From: Microcystis aeruginosa FD4
GTDB taxonomy: Bacteria > Cyanobacteriota > Cyanobacteriia > Cyanobacteriales > Microcystaceae
Direction: 5' to 3'
NCBI RefSeq assembly: GCF_009792235.1
Contig: NZ_CP046973.1
Coordinates: forward strand, 4,030,001 to 4,094,000
DNA: 64,000 nucleotides
Positions 1-11,500 of this stretch are shown piece by piece; position 1 is the stretch's first letter, and every line of letters starts with the position of its first letter. The translations under genes and the position numbers were made by a program. Under the pieces are notes generated by a model. That model searched no databases and was not told where the DNA came from. It saw only the letters and a list, made by a program, of their open reading frames with translations.

Positions 1-3000
1 AGCTTGGGGAACTAAATTGGCTAACTGATTAAAAAGTGCTGTGGTTAAAAATAAGACACTAATCTGATTTTCCTTTAAGCTTAGTGCCAATTCTTGGGGT
101 GAGAGCAAAACTGATTTAGCGATAATAATAATCTTAGCACCGTTAAGTAAAGCCCCCCAAATTTCAAAAGTAGCGGCATCAAAAGCAATATTAGACGCTT
201 GCACAACGCGGTCATCAGGAGTAAACTGGATGTAGTTGGTATTTAATACCAGTCGATTAACTGCCTGATGAGTGACGATAACACCCTTGGGTATTCCTGT
301 AGAACCAGAAGTATAAATGACGTAGGCTAAATTATCCGCAGAAACTGTGCTGTTAACATTCTCCTGACTTGCTTGATTAATTTGTTGCCAATCTTTATCT
401 AAACAGACAACAATAGCCTGATGATTTGGCAGGGAAGTCTGTAAAGATTCGCAGGTTAATATTATTTTAACCTGGGTATCTTGGAGCATAAAGCTAATGC
501 GTTCTTGGGGATAATCTGGGTCAATAGGAACATAAGCACCACCGACTTTAAGAATAGCTAATAATCCCACAATCATCTCTAAGGAACGTTCTAGACAAAT
601 CCCCAATAATTCTTCAGGTTTTACTCCTAATTTTTGCAGGTAATGAGCTAATTGATTAGCTCGACAATTTAACTCATTATAGGTTAATTGTTCACCTGAA
701 CATACCACCGCTACAGCATCAGGAGTACGTTTTACTTGTTCCTCAAATAATTGATAAATACACTTATACTCAGGATAGTCAACTTGAGTATTGTTCCACT
801 CAATTAATAACTGATTAGTTTCGCTTTCTGTCAATAAGGGTAATTGGGAAATCCGCTCTTGAGGATTGGCTACAATCCCCTCTAATAAGTTAATAAAATG
901 CCCTGATAATCGCTCAATAGTGCTACTCTCAAACAAATCAGTATTATATTCCCAGACACCTTTGAAGACATCATCCGTGTTAACCATTGCTAAGGTTAAA
1001 TCAAACTTAGCTGTGGTATTTTCTGGAGGTAAATCTGTCACCGTTAATCCCGTCATTGCAATCTCAGACTTGGGTGTATTTTGCAGTACAAAAGCGACTT
1101 GAAATAGGGGAGTATGGCTCAAATCCCGTTCCGGTTGCAACGCTTCGACTAACATTTCAAAGGGTAAGTCTTGGTGCGCGTAAGCATCCATGGTCACTTC
1201 CCGAACACGGGTTAATAACTGACTAAAACTCGGATTATCTGATAAATCCGTCCGCATCACTAAAGTATTCACAAAAAAGCCGATTAAACCCTCAATTTCG
1301 CTGCGATTACGGTTAGCAATGGGAGTTCCTACTAAAATATCACTTGACCCTGTATAACGATACAGTAAAGCATCAAAGGCAGCCAACAGCGTCATAAATA
1401 ATGTCACCCCTTGTTGGTGACTCAATTCAGTCAAAGCTTGGCTAAGTTTGGGGGAAAGGGAAAATTCTTGCTGAGTACCGACAAAGCTTTGCACCGCAGG
1501 TCGAGGGTGGTCTGTGGGAAGAGATAATAAAGGGGGTGCAGCTGTTAGTTGATTTTGCCAGTAATTTAATTGACTTTGTAGGACATCCCCTTGTAACCAT
1601 TGTTTTTGCCAGAGTGCAAAATCTCCATACTGAATCGGTAAGGGAGCTAAATTTGCGGGTTGATTCTGCACATAAGCATTATATAAGCTGGTCAATTCGT
1701 GAATCAACACTTCGATTGACCAACCATCACTAATAATGTGGTGCATACAAACTAATAAGAGATGTTCCGTCTCCGATAGCACCACTAAAGTGATTCTGAT
1801 TAAGGATTCTTTGGCTAAATCAAAGGGTTGAGTCGCTTGTTTTTGCTTTAATTGCTGTGTTTTTTCTGCTTGTTCATGGATGGGTAAATCTTGTAAATCA
1901 ACGACTGATATTGTTTCCTTTGTTGTTTGAATAACTTGAGTCGGTTGTCCATCAATCGTGACAAAATTAGTCCGTAATACCTCATGGTGATCGCAAATTT
2001 CTTGTAAACTTTGTTCTAAGGCCTTTTGATTGAGGTTGCCTCGGAAATGCAGCACCATCGGTATATTATATAAAGCGCTATTTGGTTGCAATTGATCTAA
2101 AAACCATAAACGCTGTTGAGCAAAAGATAGAGGTAGTTCTGTAGCCTTAGTTCTCGGTAAAATGGGGGGTACTGTTAGAGTGAGATTTTGCTGCTGTAGT
2201 TGTCCAATAAGATGCGCTAATTCGGCCACCGTCGCTGCACCAAATAAACTCCGCAAAGGTAGTTCTATTTTAAATAAACTCCGAATCCGGGAGACTAATT
2301 GAGTTGCGAGGAGAGAATGGCCGCCAATTTCAAAGAAATTATCATAAATTCCCACTTGCTCTACTTTGAGTATTTCTGTCCAAATTTGCACCAACATCTC
2401 TTCAATTCCATTGCGTGGTGCTACATATTGATCCCGGCGATTCCCTATTTTATCTGGTGCGGGTAAAGCGCGACGATCTACCTTACGATTAGTAGTAAGG
2501 GGCAAAGATTCCAGAAAAACAAAAGCTTGAGGAACCATATACAAAGGCAATTTACTGGACAGAAACTGACGCAGTTCACTAATCATCGGTATCCGTTCGT
2601 AATGAGCTACTATGTAGGCGACTAAATATTTATCCCCCGGAGTATCTTCCCGAATAATCACACAAGATGTTTGTACATCAATATTTTGGTTAAGTACCGC
2701 TTCAATTTCTCCTAACTCAATACGGAATCCGCGAATTTTAACCTGATTATCAATCCGTCCAAAACATTCAATATTACCATCGGGTAAATAACGCGCTAAA
2801 TCTCCCGTTTTATACAAACGATTGAAAGCTGCATTAGCAAAGGGATTATCAATAAATTTTTCAGCAGTTAATTCGGGACGATTCAGATAACCACGCGCTA
2901 AACGAACACCGCATAGATGCAATTCTCCCTTAACTCCAATGGGTACAGGTTGCAGATTTTGATCTAGGATATAGGCTTTTGTATTAGCAATGGGACGACC

Positions 3001-6000
3001 AATCAGCACCGAATTGATTTTTTCTGACTGATAATCTAGCAAGTCATGAACTATAGCGGTTACAGACGCTTCTGTGGGGCCATAGACATTGATACATTGA
3101 ACCCGTTTCCCGACCATTTGTCGCCAAATATTGACGGTTTCTGGTAACACTGCATCCCCTCCCACAGCGACAACCCGCAGACTGGATGGTACAGTAGCTA
3201 ATGATTGGGAAACGGCGATTGCCCATTCATGCCAATAGGCGGGGGTAATATTTAAAACGGTGAGACTTTCTTGTTCGATAAAATCAGCAAAATCAGTCAA
3301 GGTTGCAAACATTTGCCCCGGTCTTAAGACCACTGTGCCACCTTTTAACCAGGTGGGAAAAATTTCTTCCGCAGCGACATCAAAGCCAAAGGAAGCAAAC
3401 TGTAAAACGCGATCAGATTCTGTTAAACCGAATACTTCACTAATGCCCCAACTATGATTAACTAAGGCTGCGTGAGTTAACATCACTCCTTTAGGTTTAC
3501 CCGTTGAACCAGATGTATATAATAGGCACAGTAAATTTTCTGGAACCACTTCACTGAGGGGATTTTCTGGACTTTGAACCGTCAATTTTTCAGCTAATTT
3601 ATCTAAGACAATTACCCCCAGATCTTCTACTGGCAAAGAATCGAGTAAACTTTCTTGAGTTAGCAGTAGAGAAATTTGGGCATCTTCTGCCATATAAGTC
3701 AACCGTTGCTGGGGATAATCTGGGTCTAAAGGTATATAGGCTCCCCCAGCTTTGAGAACTGCCAATAATCCGACAATAACTAACAGCGACCGCTCTAGAT
3801 AAATGCCAACTAAAACTTCTGAACTTACTCCCAAAGATTGTAAATAATGAGCTAATTGATTCGCCTGAATATTTAATTCTTGATAGGTTAATTCTTGACC
3901 GTCAAATACCACTGCTACTGCATCCGGTGTTCTGGCTGCTTGTTCTTCAAATAAATGATGAACACACTGATGGAAAGTATATGCTTTTTCGGTAGCATTC
4001 CAGTCTTGTAATAATTCTTTTGCCTCTAATTGGGTTAATAATGGTAGTTGGAAAATTGGCTGTTGCGGATTAGCAACCAATGCTTCTAGTAAGGTGATGA
4101 AATTTCCTGTTAATCGCTCAATGGTACTGCGATCAAATAAATCGGTATTGTATTCCCATACCCCTTGTAATCCTGCACCGGTATTCTCCATCGCCAAGGT
4201 TAAATCAAATTTGGCGGTGTCATTTTCTGTGGTGAGGGGAGTGGCGGTTAAGTCTATTAGTTCTAAGGGAGACGGGGGACTATTTTGCAACAGAAAATCC
4301 ACTTGAAATAAAGGCGCGTGACTTAAATCTCGTTCAGGTTGTAGGACTTCTACTAACATTTCAAAAGGCAAATCCTGATGAGCATAGGCATCCATTGCCA
4401 TTTCTCGTACTCGACCCAATAACTGATTAAAATTGGGTTTACCTGACAAGTCAATTCGCAGGACTAAAGTATTGACAAAAAAGCCGATTAAACCTTCAAT
4501 TTCCCTGCGATTACGGTTAGCAATGGGAGTACCAATTAAGATGTCTTCCTGTTCTGTATAACGGGAAAGTAAGACAGCATAAGCTGTTAGCAGGGTCATA
4601 AATAAGGTGACACCCTGTTCCTGGGTTAATTGGGTCAGTTTTTCGGTTAATTCTAGGGAAAGGCTAAAGGGTAAATGTCCCCCGGCAAAACTTTGTTGAT
4701 TGGGTCGAGGTCTATCTGTTGGTAAAGATAGGAGGGCCGGTGCATCTGCTAACTGTTTTTGCCAGTAGTCTAGTTGCTGTTGCAATACCTCTCCCTGCAG
4801 CCATTGTCTTTGCCAAAGGGTAAAATCTCCATACTGGATAGATAGGGTATTTAGAGGCGAAGATAAACCCTGAATATAGGCATTATAGAGGGCGGTTAGT
4901 TCCTGAAGAAATACTCCCATTGACCAGCCATCACTGACAATGTGGTGCAGACAGACTAATAAGAGGTGTTCCGTTTCAGATAACACGACTAAAGTGATTC
5001 TGATTAAGGGTTCACCGGCCAAGTCAAAGGGTTGAATCGCTTGGTTTTGTGCTAACTCTTGGGACGCAATTACTTTTTCACTGCTAGATAAATGCTGTAA
5101 ATCCACCACCGTAACTGTCCAGGTTCGTGGTTGTATAACCTGGGTAGGGATACCATCAACGGTAATAAAGTTGGTGCGTAAAGCCTCATGGCGATCGCAA
5201 ATTTCTTCTAAACTCTGAATTAAGATTTCTGAGTTCAGGTTTCCCTCTAAACGCAAGGCTAGGGGGATATTATAAAAAGAACTATTCGACTCAAATTCAG
5301 CCAAAAACCAAAGACGAGTCTGAGCAAAAGATAGGGGTAATTCTGCTGTTTTGTCTCTAGGTAAAATCGGCAGTTCAGTGAGTTGTTCTCCTTCGGAAAT
5401 CCGTTTTATTTCCTGTGCTAATTGGGCGATTGTCGGTGCAACAAATAACTCGCGTAAGGGCATTTCTACCTGAAAAGCCTCACGGATGCGCGAAATTAGT
5501 TGCGTTGCTAATAATGAATGTCCACCCAACTCAAAGAAGTTGTCGTGAATCCCCACCTGTGCAACTTTTAACACTTTTGCCCAAATCGAAGATAATATCT
5601 CCTCAATCGGGTTACGCGGCGCGATATACTGCTCCTGACTTTGGAATTCGGGGGACGGTAAAGCACGGTAATCAGTCTTACCATTAGGCGTTAAGGGTAG
5701 GGATTCCAAAATAACAAATGCACTAGGAATCATATACTCTGGTAACTTAGCTTTCAGGAATTGCCGCAGTTGAGTAATATTAAGTGAATTTTGCTCTTTT
5801 GGAGTGGAAATAACCTCTATTTGGGGAATAATATAGGCGACTAAACGTTTCTGATTTGTCTCATCTTCTTGGGCAATAACAACAGCCGTTTTTATCCCAC
5901 TGTGCTGACTAAGAACAGTTTCAATTTCTCCTAATTCAATGCGGAAACCGCGAATTTTTACCTGATTGTCAATCCGTCCTAAATACTCAATATTGCCATC

Positions 6001-8580
6001 GGGTAAATAACGCGCTAAGTCTCCCGTTTTATATAGACGTTCCCCTTGTAACTGTCCCCCATTCTCTAAATAAATAAATTTCTCTTGAGTTAATTCGGGA
6101 CGATTAAAATAACCCCTAGCTAACCCGACACCGCCAATATGTAATTCTCCGGCTACCCCCACAGGAACGGGTTGTAAGCAAGCATCAAGAATATAAACCT
6201 GAGTATTACTGAGGGGTCGTCCAATGGGAACATTGGTGGTAGTTGGTGAAGTAAATTCGTAGAAAGTTGTCGCAATGCTTGCTTCCGTTGGACCATAAAC
6301 ATTAAATAGTCGAGGAAGAGGGGAATATTCGCCCGTGATTGTCCGCCATTGCTGGACTTTTGCTGGTTGAATGGCTTCCCCGCCAATAAAAATTACTTTA
6401 ATATTGGAGAGAATTGGCAGAGCAGTAGGAGTCAGTTCAGAGACTAATTGATGCCAATAGGCAGTAGGAAGACTCAAAGCTGTTAATTGCCATTTTTGAC
6501 AACATTGCCAAAAATCTTCATTAGAGCGCAACATATCTTCTGTTCGCAATACCAATGTTGCACCCGATAACAAACTATAAAATATCTCTTCAACGGAAAC
6601 ATCAAAGCAGATAGAGGAAAATTGTAGAACTCGATCATCTGCTGTAATACCATACTCTCGAATAGTAGTCAGGATATAGTTGACTACTGAGCGATGTTCA
6701 ATCATTACCCCTTTAGGTTTACCTGTCGATCCAGAGGTGTAGATAATATAGGCTAAATTGTGCTGCTCAACTGCTACCAAAGGTTTAACTGTACTCTGTT
6801 TGGCAATTGTTGACCAGTCTTGGTCTAAACAGATAGTTGTTCCTTGAAATTGGGGAAGTTGCTCGATAAATTTAGATTGGGTCAAGAGAATACTAAGTTG
6901 ACTATCTTCAAGGAGATACTCAATGCGCTCTGGGGGATAATCAATATCTAAAGGAATATATGCTCCCCCAGCTTTAAGTATTCCCAGTATTCCGATGATC
7001 ATATCTAGGGAACGTTCAACAAAAATACCGACTAAACTATCGGCTTTTACTCCCAAAGATTGTAGGTAATGTGCCAATTGATTAGCACGATTATTTAATT
7101 CTTGATAGGTGAAAAACTCATTTTCTAATTTAACTGCGATCACCTGTGGGTTTAGTTCTACTTGTTGTTCAAACAACTGCTGCAGACACAAATCATTTTT
7201 GTAGTCAATTTGAGTTTGATTCCAGTTAAATAATAGCTGATTAGTTTCACTTTCTGTTAGTAAGGGTAATTGACTAATTGCTTGTTCTGGATTAGCAATA
7301 ATCCCGGTTAATAGGTTAACAAAATGCCCTGATAGTTGCTCAATTGTGCTTTGATTAAATAAATCTGTATTATATTCCCAAATTGCAGTTAATCCAGCTT
7401 CTTTTACCTGTATAGATAAACTTAAGTCAAACTTAGCGGTCTTAAATTCCAAAGGCTGACGAGTGGCTTTTATTCCTTCTAAATCTATGCTATCTACAAT
7501 TTCATTATCTAAGCCAAACATTACCTGAAACAAAGGAGTATAACTCATGTTTCTTTCAGGTTGTAGTGCTTCTACTAACATCTCAAAAGGTAAATCTTGA
7601 TGGTCGTAAGCATCCGTTGCCGTTTCTCGTACCTGTTTTAATAACTCGCTAAAACTGGGATTTCCAGCTAAATCTGTTCTTAAGACTAAGGTATTGACAA
7701 AAAAGCCGATTAACCCAGCTAATTCGCTACGAGTACGGTTAGCGATGGGAGTACCGACTAAAATGTCTGTTTGTCCTGTGTAACGATAGAGTAGAGTCTG
7801 AAATGCGGTCAGGAGGGTCATAAATAAGGTGACACCTTTTTCCCGACTCAGCTTATTTAACCCTTGACTAAGTTCTGGAGAAAGGTTACATTTTATCCGA
7901 TCTCCCTGAAAACTTTGTTGTAGAGGACGGGGATAATCCGTAGGTAGATGTAATAAAGCGGGTGCGGCTGCTAACTGTTTTTGCCAGTAATTTAACTGAT
8001 TTTGTCGGATTTCTTCCTGTAAATACTCCCTTTGCCAAATGGCAAAGTCTGCATACTGGATGGGTAACTCTGGTAAAAGAGGTTCTAAACCTTTAGTATA
8101 GGCATTATAAAGGGTTGTCAATTCCTGAATAAATACCCCCATTGACCAACCATCAGAGACAATATGGTGCAGACAAATCAGCAAAAAATGTTCTGTGTCT
8201 GATAACTTGAGTAGGGTGGCCCTAATCAGGGAGTCATTGGCTAAATCAAAGGGTTGATGACTGTGAATTTCTAGCCATTTTTTTATTTCCTGCTCTTCTC
8301 GATATTTTGGGCTGTCTTTCCCATTGACAAGCGTTAATTGCCAATTACTTTCTGGTTTAATTACTTGTACAGGATTTCCCTCAATAGTGGCGAAATTTGT
8401 GCGGAGGGACTCATGGCGCTGAATAATTTCTTGTAGGCTTTTTTCGAGGACATTTACCTGGAGATTTCCTGCTAAATGCAAGGCCAGGGAAATATTATAA
8501 AAGGGACTGTTTGGTTCTAATTGATCTAAGAACCATAAACGCTGTTGGGCATAAGATAGGGGTAATTCTTCAAAATTCAT
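1..8580 (-). CDS. Nonribosomal peptide synthetase, modules 4-6 (C-A-PCP, C-A-PCP, C-A partial)
   Basis: Second NRPS of the assembly line, reading from 8580 leftward and still open at the window edge. Visible order: C (HHIVSDGWS near residue 143), A (TSGSTGKPKGV near 618), PCP (DNFFELGGHSLL near 1020), C (HHIVSDGWS near 1217), A (near 1693), PCP (near 2087), C (HHIISDGWS near 2280), A (core near 2762, cut at base 1). Hand-read ten-residue pocket codes: first A DVESFGVIAK, not assigned; second A DVENAGVVTK, which I recall as the pocket of the Ahp (3-amino-6-hydroxy-2-piperidone) position in cyanopeptolin synthetases; third A begins D-A-F-F, as in Ile-activating domains. There are no E or N-methyltransferase domains in the visible part. 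The start ATG overlaps the stop of the upstream NRPS (ATGA), so translation is probably coupled. The missing N-Me-aromatic, terminal residue and TE modules should lie left of the window. Known: Ahp peptides inhibit serine proteases. Inferred: product class. Confidence 0.95.
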   Translation of the reverse strand, partial: MNFEELPLSYAQQRLWFLDQLEPNSPFYNISLALHLAGNLQVNVLEKSLQEIIQRHESLRTNFATIEGNPVQVIKPESNWQLTLVNGKDSPKYREEQEIKKWLEIHSHQPFDLANDSLIRATLLKLSDTEHFLLICLHHIVSDGWSMGVFIQELTTLYNAYTKGLEPLLPELPIQYADFAIWQREYLQEEIRQNQLNYWQKQLAAAPALLHLPTDYPRPLQQSFQGDRIKCNLSPELSQGLNKLSREKGVTLFMTLLTAFQTLLYRYTGQTDILVGTPIANRTRSELAGLIGFFVNTLVLRTDLAGNPSFSELLKQVRETATDAYDHQDLPFEMLVEALQPERNMSYTPLFQVMFGLDNEIVDSIDLEGIKATRQPLEFKTAKFDLSLSIQVKEAGLTAIWEYNTDLFNQSTIEQLSGHFVNLLTGIIANPEQAISQLPLLTESETNQLLFNWNQTQIDYKNDLCLQQLFEQQVELNPQVIAVKLENEFFTYQELNNRANQLAHYLQSLGVKADSLVGIFVERSLDMIIGILGILKAGGAYIPLDIDYPPERIEYLLEDSQLSILLTQSKFIEQLPQFQGTTICLDQDWSTIAKQSTVKPLVAVEQHNLAYIIYTSGSTGKPKGVMIEHRSVVNYILTTIREYGITADDRVLQFSSICFDVSVEEIFYSLLSGATLVLRTEDMLRSNEDFWQCCQKWQLTALSLPTAYWHQLVSELTPTALPILSNIKVIFIGGEAIQPAKVQQWRTITGEYSPLPRLFNVYGPTEASIATTFYEFTSPTTTNVPIGRPLSNTQVYILDACLQPVPVGVAGELHIGGVGLARGYFNRPELTQEKFIYLENGGQLQGERLYKTGDLARYLPDGNIEYLGRIDNQVKIRGFRIELGEIETVLSQHSGIKTAVVIAQEDETNQKRLVAYIIPQIEVISTPKEQNSLNITQLRQFLKAKLPEYMIPSAFVILESLPLTPNGKTDYRALPSPEFQSQEQYIAPRNPIEEILSSIWAKVLKVAQVGIHDNFFELGGHSLLATQLISRIREAFQVEMPLRELFVAPTIAQLAQEIKRISEGEQLTELPILPRDKTAELPLSFAQTRLWFLAEFESNSSFYNIPLALRLEGNLNSEILIQSLEEICDRHEALRTNFITVDGIPTQVIQPRTWTVTVVDLQHLSSSEKVIASQELAQNQAIQPFDLAGEPLIRITLVVLSETEHLLLVCLHHIVSDGWSMGVFLQELTALYNAYIQGLSSPLNTLSIQYGDFTLWQRQWLQGEVLQQQLDYWQKQLADAPALLSLPTDRPRPNQQSFAGGHLPFSLSLELTEKLTQLTQEQGVTLFMTLLTAYAVLLSRYTEQEDILIGTPIANRNRREIEGLIGFFVNTLVLRIDLSGKPNFNQLLGRVREMAMDAYAHQDLPFEMLVEVLQPERDLSHAPLFQVDFLLQNSPPSPLELIDLTATPLTTENDTAKFDLTLAMENTGAGLQGVWEYNTDLFDRSTIERLTGNFITLLEALVANPQQPIFQLPLLTQLEAKELLQDWNATEKAYTFHQCVHHLFEEQAARTPDAVAVVFDGQELTYQELNIQANQLAHYLQSLGVSSEVLVGIYLERSLLVIVGLLAVLKAGGAYIPLDPDYPQQRLTYMAEDAQISLLLTQESLLDSLPVEDLGVIVLDKLAEKLTVQSPENPLSEVVPENLLCLLYTSGSTGKPKGVMLTHAALVNHSWGISEVFGLTESDRVLQFASFGFDVAAEEIFPTWLKGGTVVLRPGQMFATLTDFADFIEQESLTVLNITPAYWHEWAIAVSQSLATVPSSLRVVAVGGDAVLPETVNIWRQMVGKRVQCINVYGPTEASVTAIVHDLLDYQSEKINSVLIGRPIANTKAYILDQNLQPVPIGVKGELHLCGVRLARGYLNRPELTAEKFIDNPFANAAFNRLYKTGDLARYLPDGNIECFGRIDNQVKIRGFRIELGEIEAVLNQNIDVQTSCVIIREDTPGDKYLVAYIVAHYERIPMISELRQFLSSKLPLYMVPQAFVFLESLPLTTNRKVDRRALPAPDKIGNRRDQYVAPRNGIEEMLVQIWTEILKVEQVGIYDNFFEIGGHSLLATQLVSRIRSLFKIELPLRSLFGAATVAELAHLIGQLQQQNLTLTVPPILPRTKATELPLSFAQQRLWFLDQLQPNSALYNIPMVLHFRGNLNQKALEQSLQEICDHHEVLRTNFVTIDGQPTQVIQTTKETISVVDLQDLPIHEQAEKTQQLKQKQATQPFDLAKESLIRITLVVLSETEHLLLVCMHHIISDGWSIEVLIHELTSLYNAYVQNQPANLAPLPIQYGDFALWQKQWLQGDVLQSQLNYWQNQLTAAPPLLSLPTDHPRPAVQSFVGTQQEFSLSPKLSQALTELSHQQGVTLFMTLLAAFDALLYRYTGSSDILVGTPIANRNRSEIEGLIGFFVNTLVMRTDLSDNPSFSQLLTRVREVTMDAYAHQDLPFEMLVEALQPERDLSHTPLFQVAFVLQNTPKSEIAMTGLTVTDLPPENTTAKFDLTLAMVNTDDVFKGVWEYNTDLFESSTIERLSGHFINLLEGIVANPQERISQLPLLTESETNQLLIEWNNTQVDYPEYKCIYQLFEEQVKRTPDAVAVVCSGEQLTYNELNCRANQLAHYLQKLGVKPEELLGICLERSLEMIVGLLAILKVGGAYVPIDPDYPQERISFMLQDTQVKIILTCESLQTSLPNHQAIVVCLDKDWQQINQASQENVNSTVSADNLAYVIYTSGSTGIPKGVIVTHQAVNRLVLNTNYIQFTPDDRVVQASNIAFDAATFEIWGALLNGAKIIIIAKSVLLSPQELALSLKENQISVLFLTTALFNQLANLVPQA

Positions 8581-11500
8581 TTTCTTTTTCTTGGTAAAAT
8601 AGCTGGAATAATCGTATCGGATTTTTCCTGTTTTAACTGTTCAATCCCTTGGGCTAATTCTGCTAGTGTGGCTGAGTTGAATAACTGACGTAAGGGAAGT
8701 TCAACTTTCAAGCGATCGCGTATCTGTGCTACTAATTTAGTGGCTAGTAGGGAATGGCCTCCCAGTTCAAAGAAGTTATCATTTATACCCACTTTCTCGA
8801 CTTTTAGCACTTCTGACCAAACAGTTACTAATATATCCTCGATCGGGTTACGCGGAGCAGCATATTTGTCTGATGCTTCACTACTAGATTCTGGTGGGGG
8901 TAAAGCTCGACTATCTATTTTTCCATTAGCAGTAAGGGGTAAGGCATCTAAAATAACGAAAGCATTAGGTATCATGTAATCGGGTAATTTAGCTTTCAGG
9001 AATTGCCGTATTTCGTTAATGGTAATCGTTTTTTCCGATTGTGGCACAATGTAGGCCACAAGACGCTTATCTCCTGTTGCATCATCCCTCACTATTACTA
9101 CTGTTTCCCAAATCTGGGGATGAGATGCTAATAATGCTTCGATTTCCCCCAACTCAATCCGAAAACCCCGAATCTTAACTTGATTGTCAATGCGTCCTAA
9201 ATATTCAATATTACCATCGGGTAAATAACGCCCTAAGTCTCCCGTTTTATATAATTTTGACGGCTCATTGCCCCCCTTATTAAGGGGGGTTGGGGGGATC
9301 ACTTCATCCTTCTCAAAAGGACTAGAAATAAACCTTTCCGTTGTTAATTCAGGACGATTGAGATAACCTTTTGTTACTCCGGCACCCCCCACATACATCT
9401 CCCCGGGTACACCAACCGGTACAAGTTGTAAATGTTGGTCTAGTAAATACACCTGTAAGTCGGGAATGGGACGACCAATCACACTAGCTGTACTATTCAA
9501 GTCGTTCATACTTAATGGTCGATAGGTGACATGAACGGTAGTTTCTGTAATTCCGTACATATTAACTAATTGGGGGCATTGGTCGCCATGGCGCTGAAAC
9601 CAAGGTTGTAAGCTGTTAATTTCTAAAGCTTCTCCTCCAAAAATAACTAAACGTAAGCTTAAATCGTTATCTGTTGTCGATGAACGATCCCCCCTTGATA
9701 AGGGAAAACTTCCTTTTAAGGATTCTTCAGCTTGAATTAACTGACGGAAAGCGGTAGGAGTTTGATTGAGAATTGTGACTTTTTCTTGACACAATAGCTG
9801 ATAAAATGCTTCGGTAGAACGGGTCACTAAGTAGGGGACAACTACTAAGCGTCCACCATATAACAAAGCTCCCCACATTTCCCACACCGAAAAGTCAAAA
9901 GCGTAGGAATGAAATAGACTCCAGACATCTTGACTATTGAAATTATACCAAGCATCTGTAGCGGCAAATAATCGCACGACATTGGAGTGATTGACTAAAA
10001 CGCCTTTCGGTTTCCCTGTGGAACCGGATGTATAGATAATATAGATTAAATTCTCTGGTTTTGCTACGCTTTCGGGGTTTGAGGTGATATTTTGAGCGAT
10101 TTTTTCCCATTCTGTATCTAAACAGATAAGTTGTGCTTGATGTTCAGGAATAGACTTGACTAATTTTGCTTGAGTTACTAACACTTTTACCTGAGAGTCT
10201 TCTAACATGAAGCTCAGGCGTTCTTGGGGATAATCTGGGTCAAGAGGTACATAAGCACCACCTGCCTTGAGAATACCTAATAATCCCACCATCATCTCTA
10301 AGGAACGCTCAAGGGAAATACCGACTAAAGTATCAGCTTTTACGCCTAATTTCCGCAAATAATGTGCTAATTGATTAGCACGATTATTTAATTCTCGATA
10401 AGTTAAGGATTCATTTTCATAAGTTACTGCTACAGCATTAGGAGTCCGTTCAACTTGCTCCTCAAATAACTGATGAATACACTTATTAGCAGGGTAATCT
10501 ACCTCAGTATTATTCCAGTCAATTAATAACTGTTGTTGTTGAACTTTAGTTAACAAAGGTAATTGAGAAACTCTCTCACTCGGATTAGTAATAATCCCCT
10601 CAAGTAGAGTCAGAAAATGACCGTTCATTCTCTCAATAGTCTCGCTATTAAATAGGTCAGTATTGTATTCCCAAACCCCCATTAATCCCGTCTCTGTATT
10701 TTGCATTGATAGGGTTAAATCAAACTTAGCTATTTCACCTTCTAAGGGTAAAGAATCAATAGTTAAACCCATTAACTCTATTTCAGATAGGGGAGTATTT
10801 TGAAGGACAAACATTACCTGAAATAGAGGAGTATGACTAAGATTTCTCTCTGTTTGTAAGGCTTCTACTAACATTTCAAAGGGTAAATCTTGATGAGCAT
10901 AAGCACCTAAAGACATTTCTCTAACTCTCATCAATAATTCCTGAAAACTAGGATTTTCTGAACAGTCAGTCCGCATTACTAAGGTGTTCACAAAAAAGCC
11001 GATTAAACTCTCTATTTCACGACGGTTACGATTAGCTATAGGTGTGCCTATTAAGATGTCTGATTGTCCTGTATAACGATAAAGTAATACTCCATAAACT
11101 GCTAACAATGTCATAAACATTGTTACCCCTTGTTGCTGACTTAATTCTGTTAGCTTTTGGGTGAGTTCAAGGGATAGTTGAAACTCTTGATGTGTCCCGG
11201 TAAATGTTTGGACTGCTGGACGAGGTTTATCTGTTGGTAGTGGTAAGAAAGTTGGTGCGTCTGCTAGTTGTTTTTTCCAATAATTTAATTGGTTTTCTAA
11301 GACTTCTCCCTGCAACCATTGTCTTTGCCAAATTGCAAAATCAGCGTACTGAATTGGTAAGGGTTTTAGGGGTGAAGGTTGACCTTGATTATAAGCATTA
11401 TATAACGCTGTTAATTCTTCAATAAATACACCCCTTGACCAACCATCACTAATAATATGGTGCAGAGATAATAATAACCAATACTCGTTATTATTCAGCA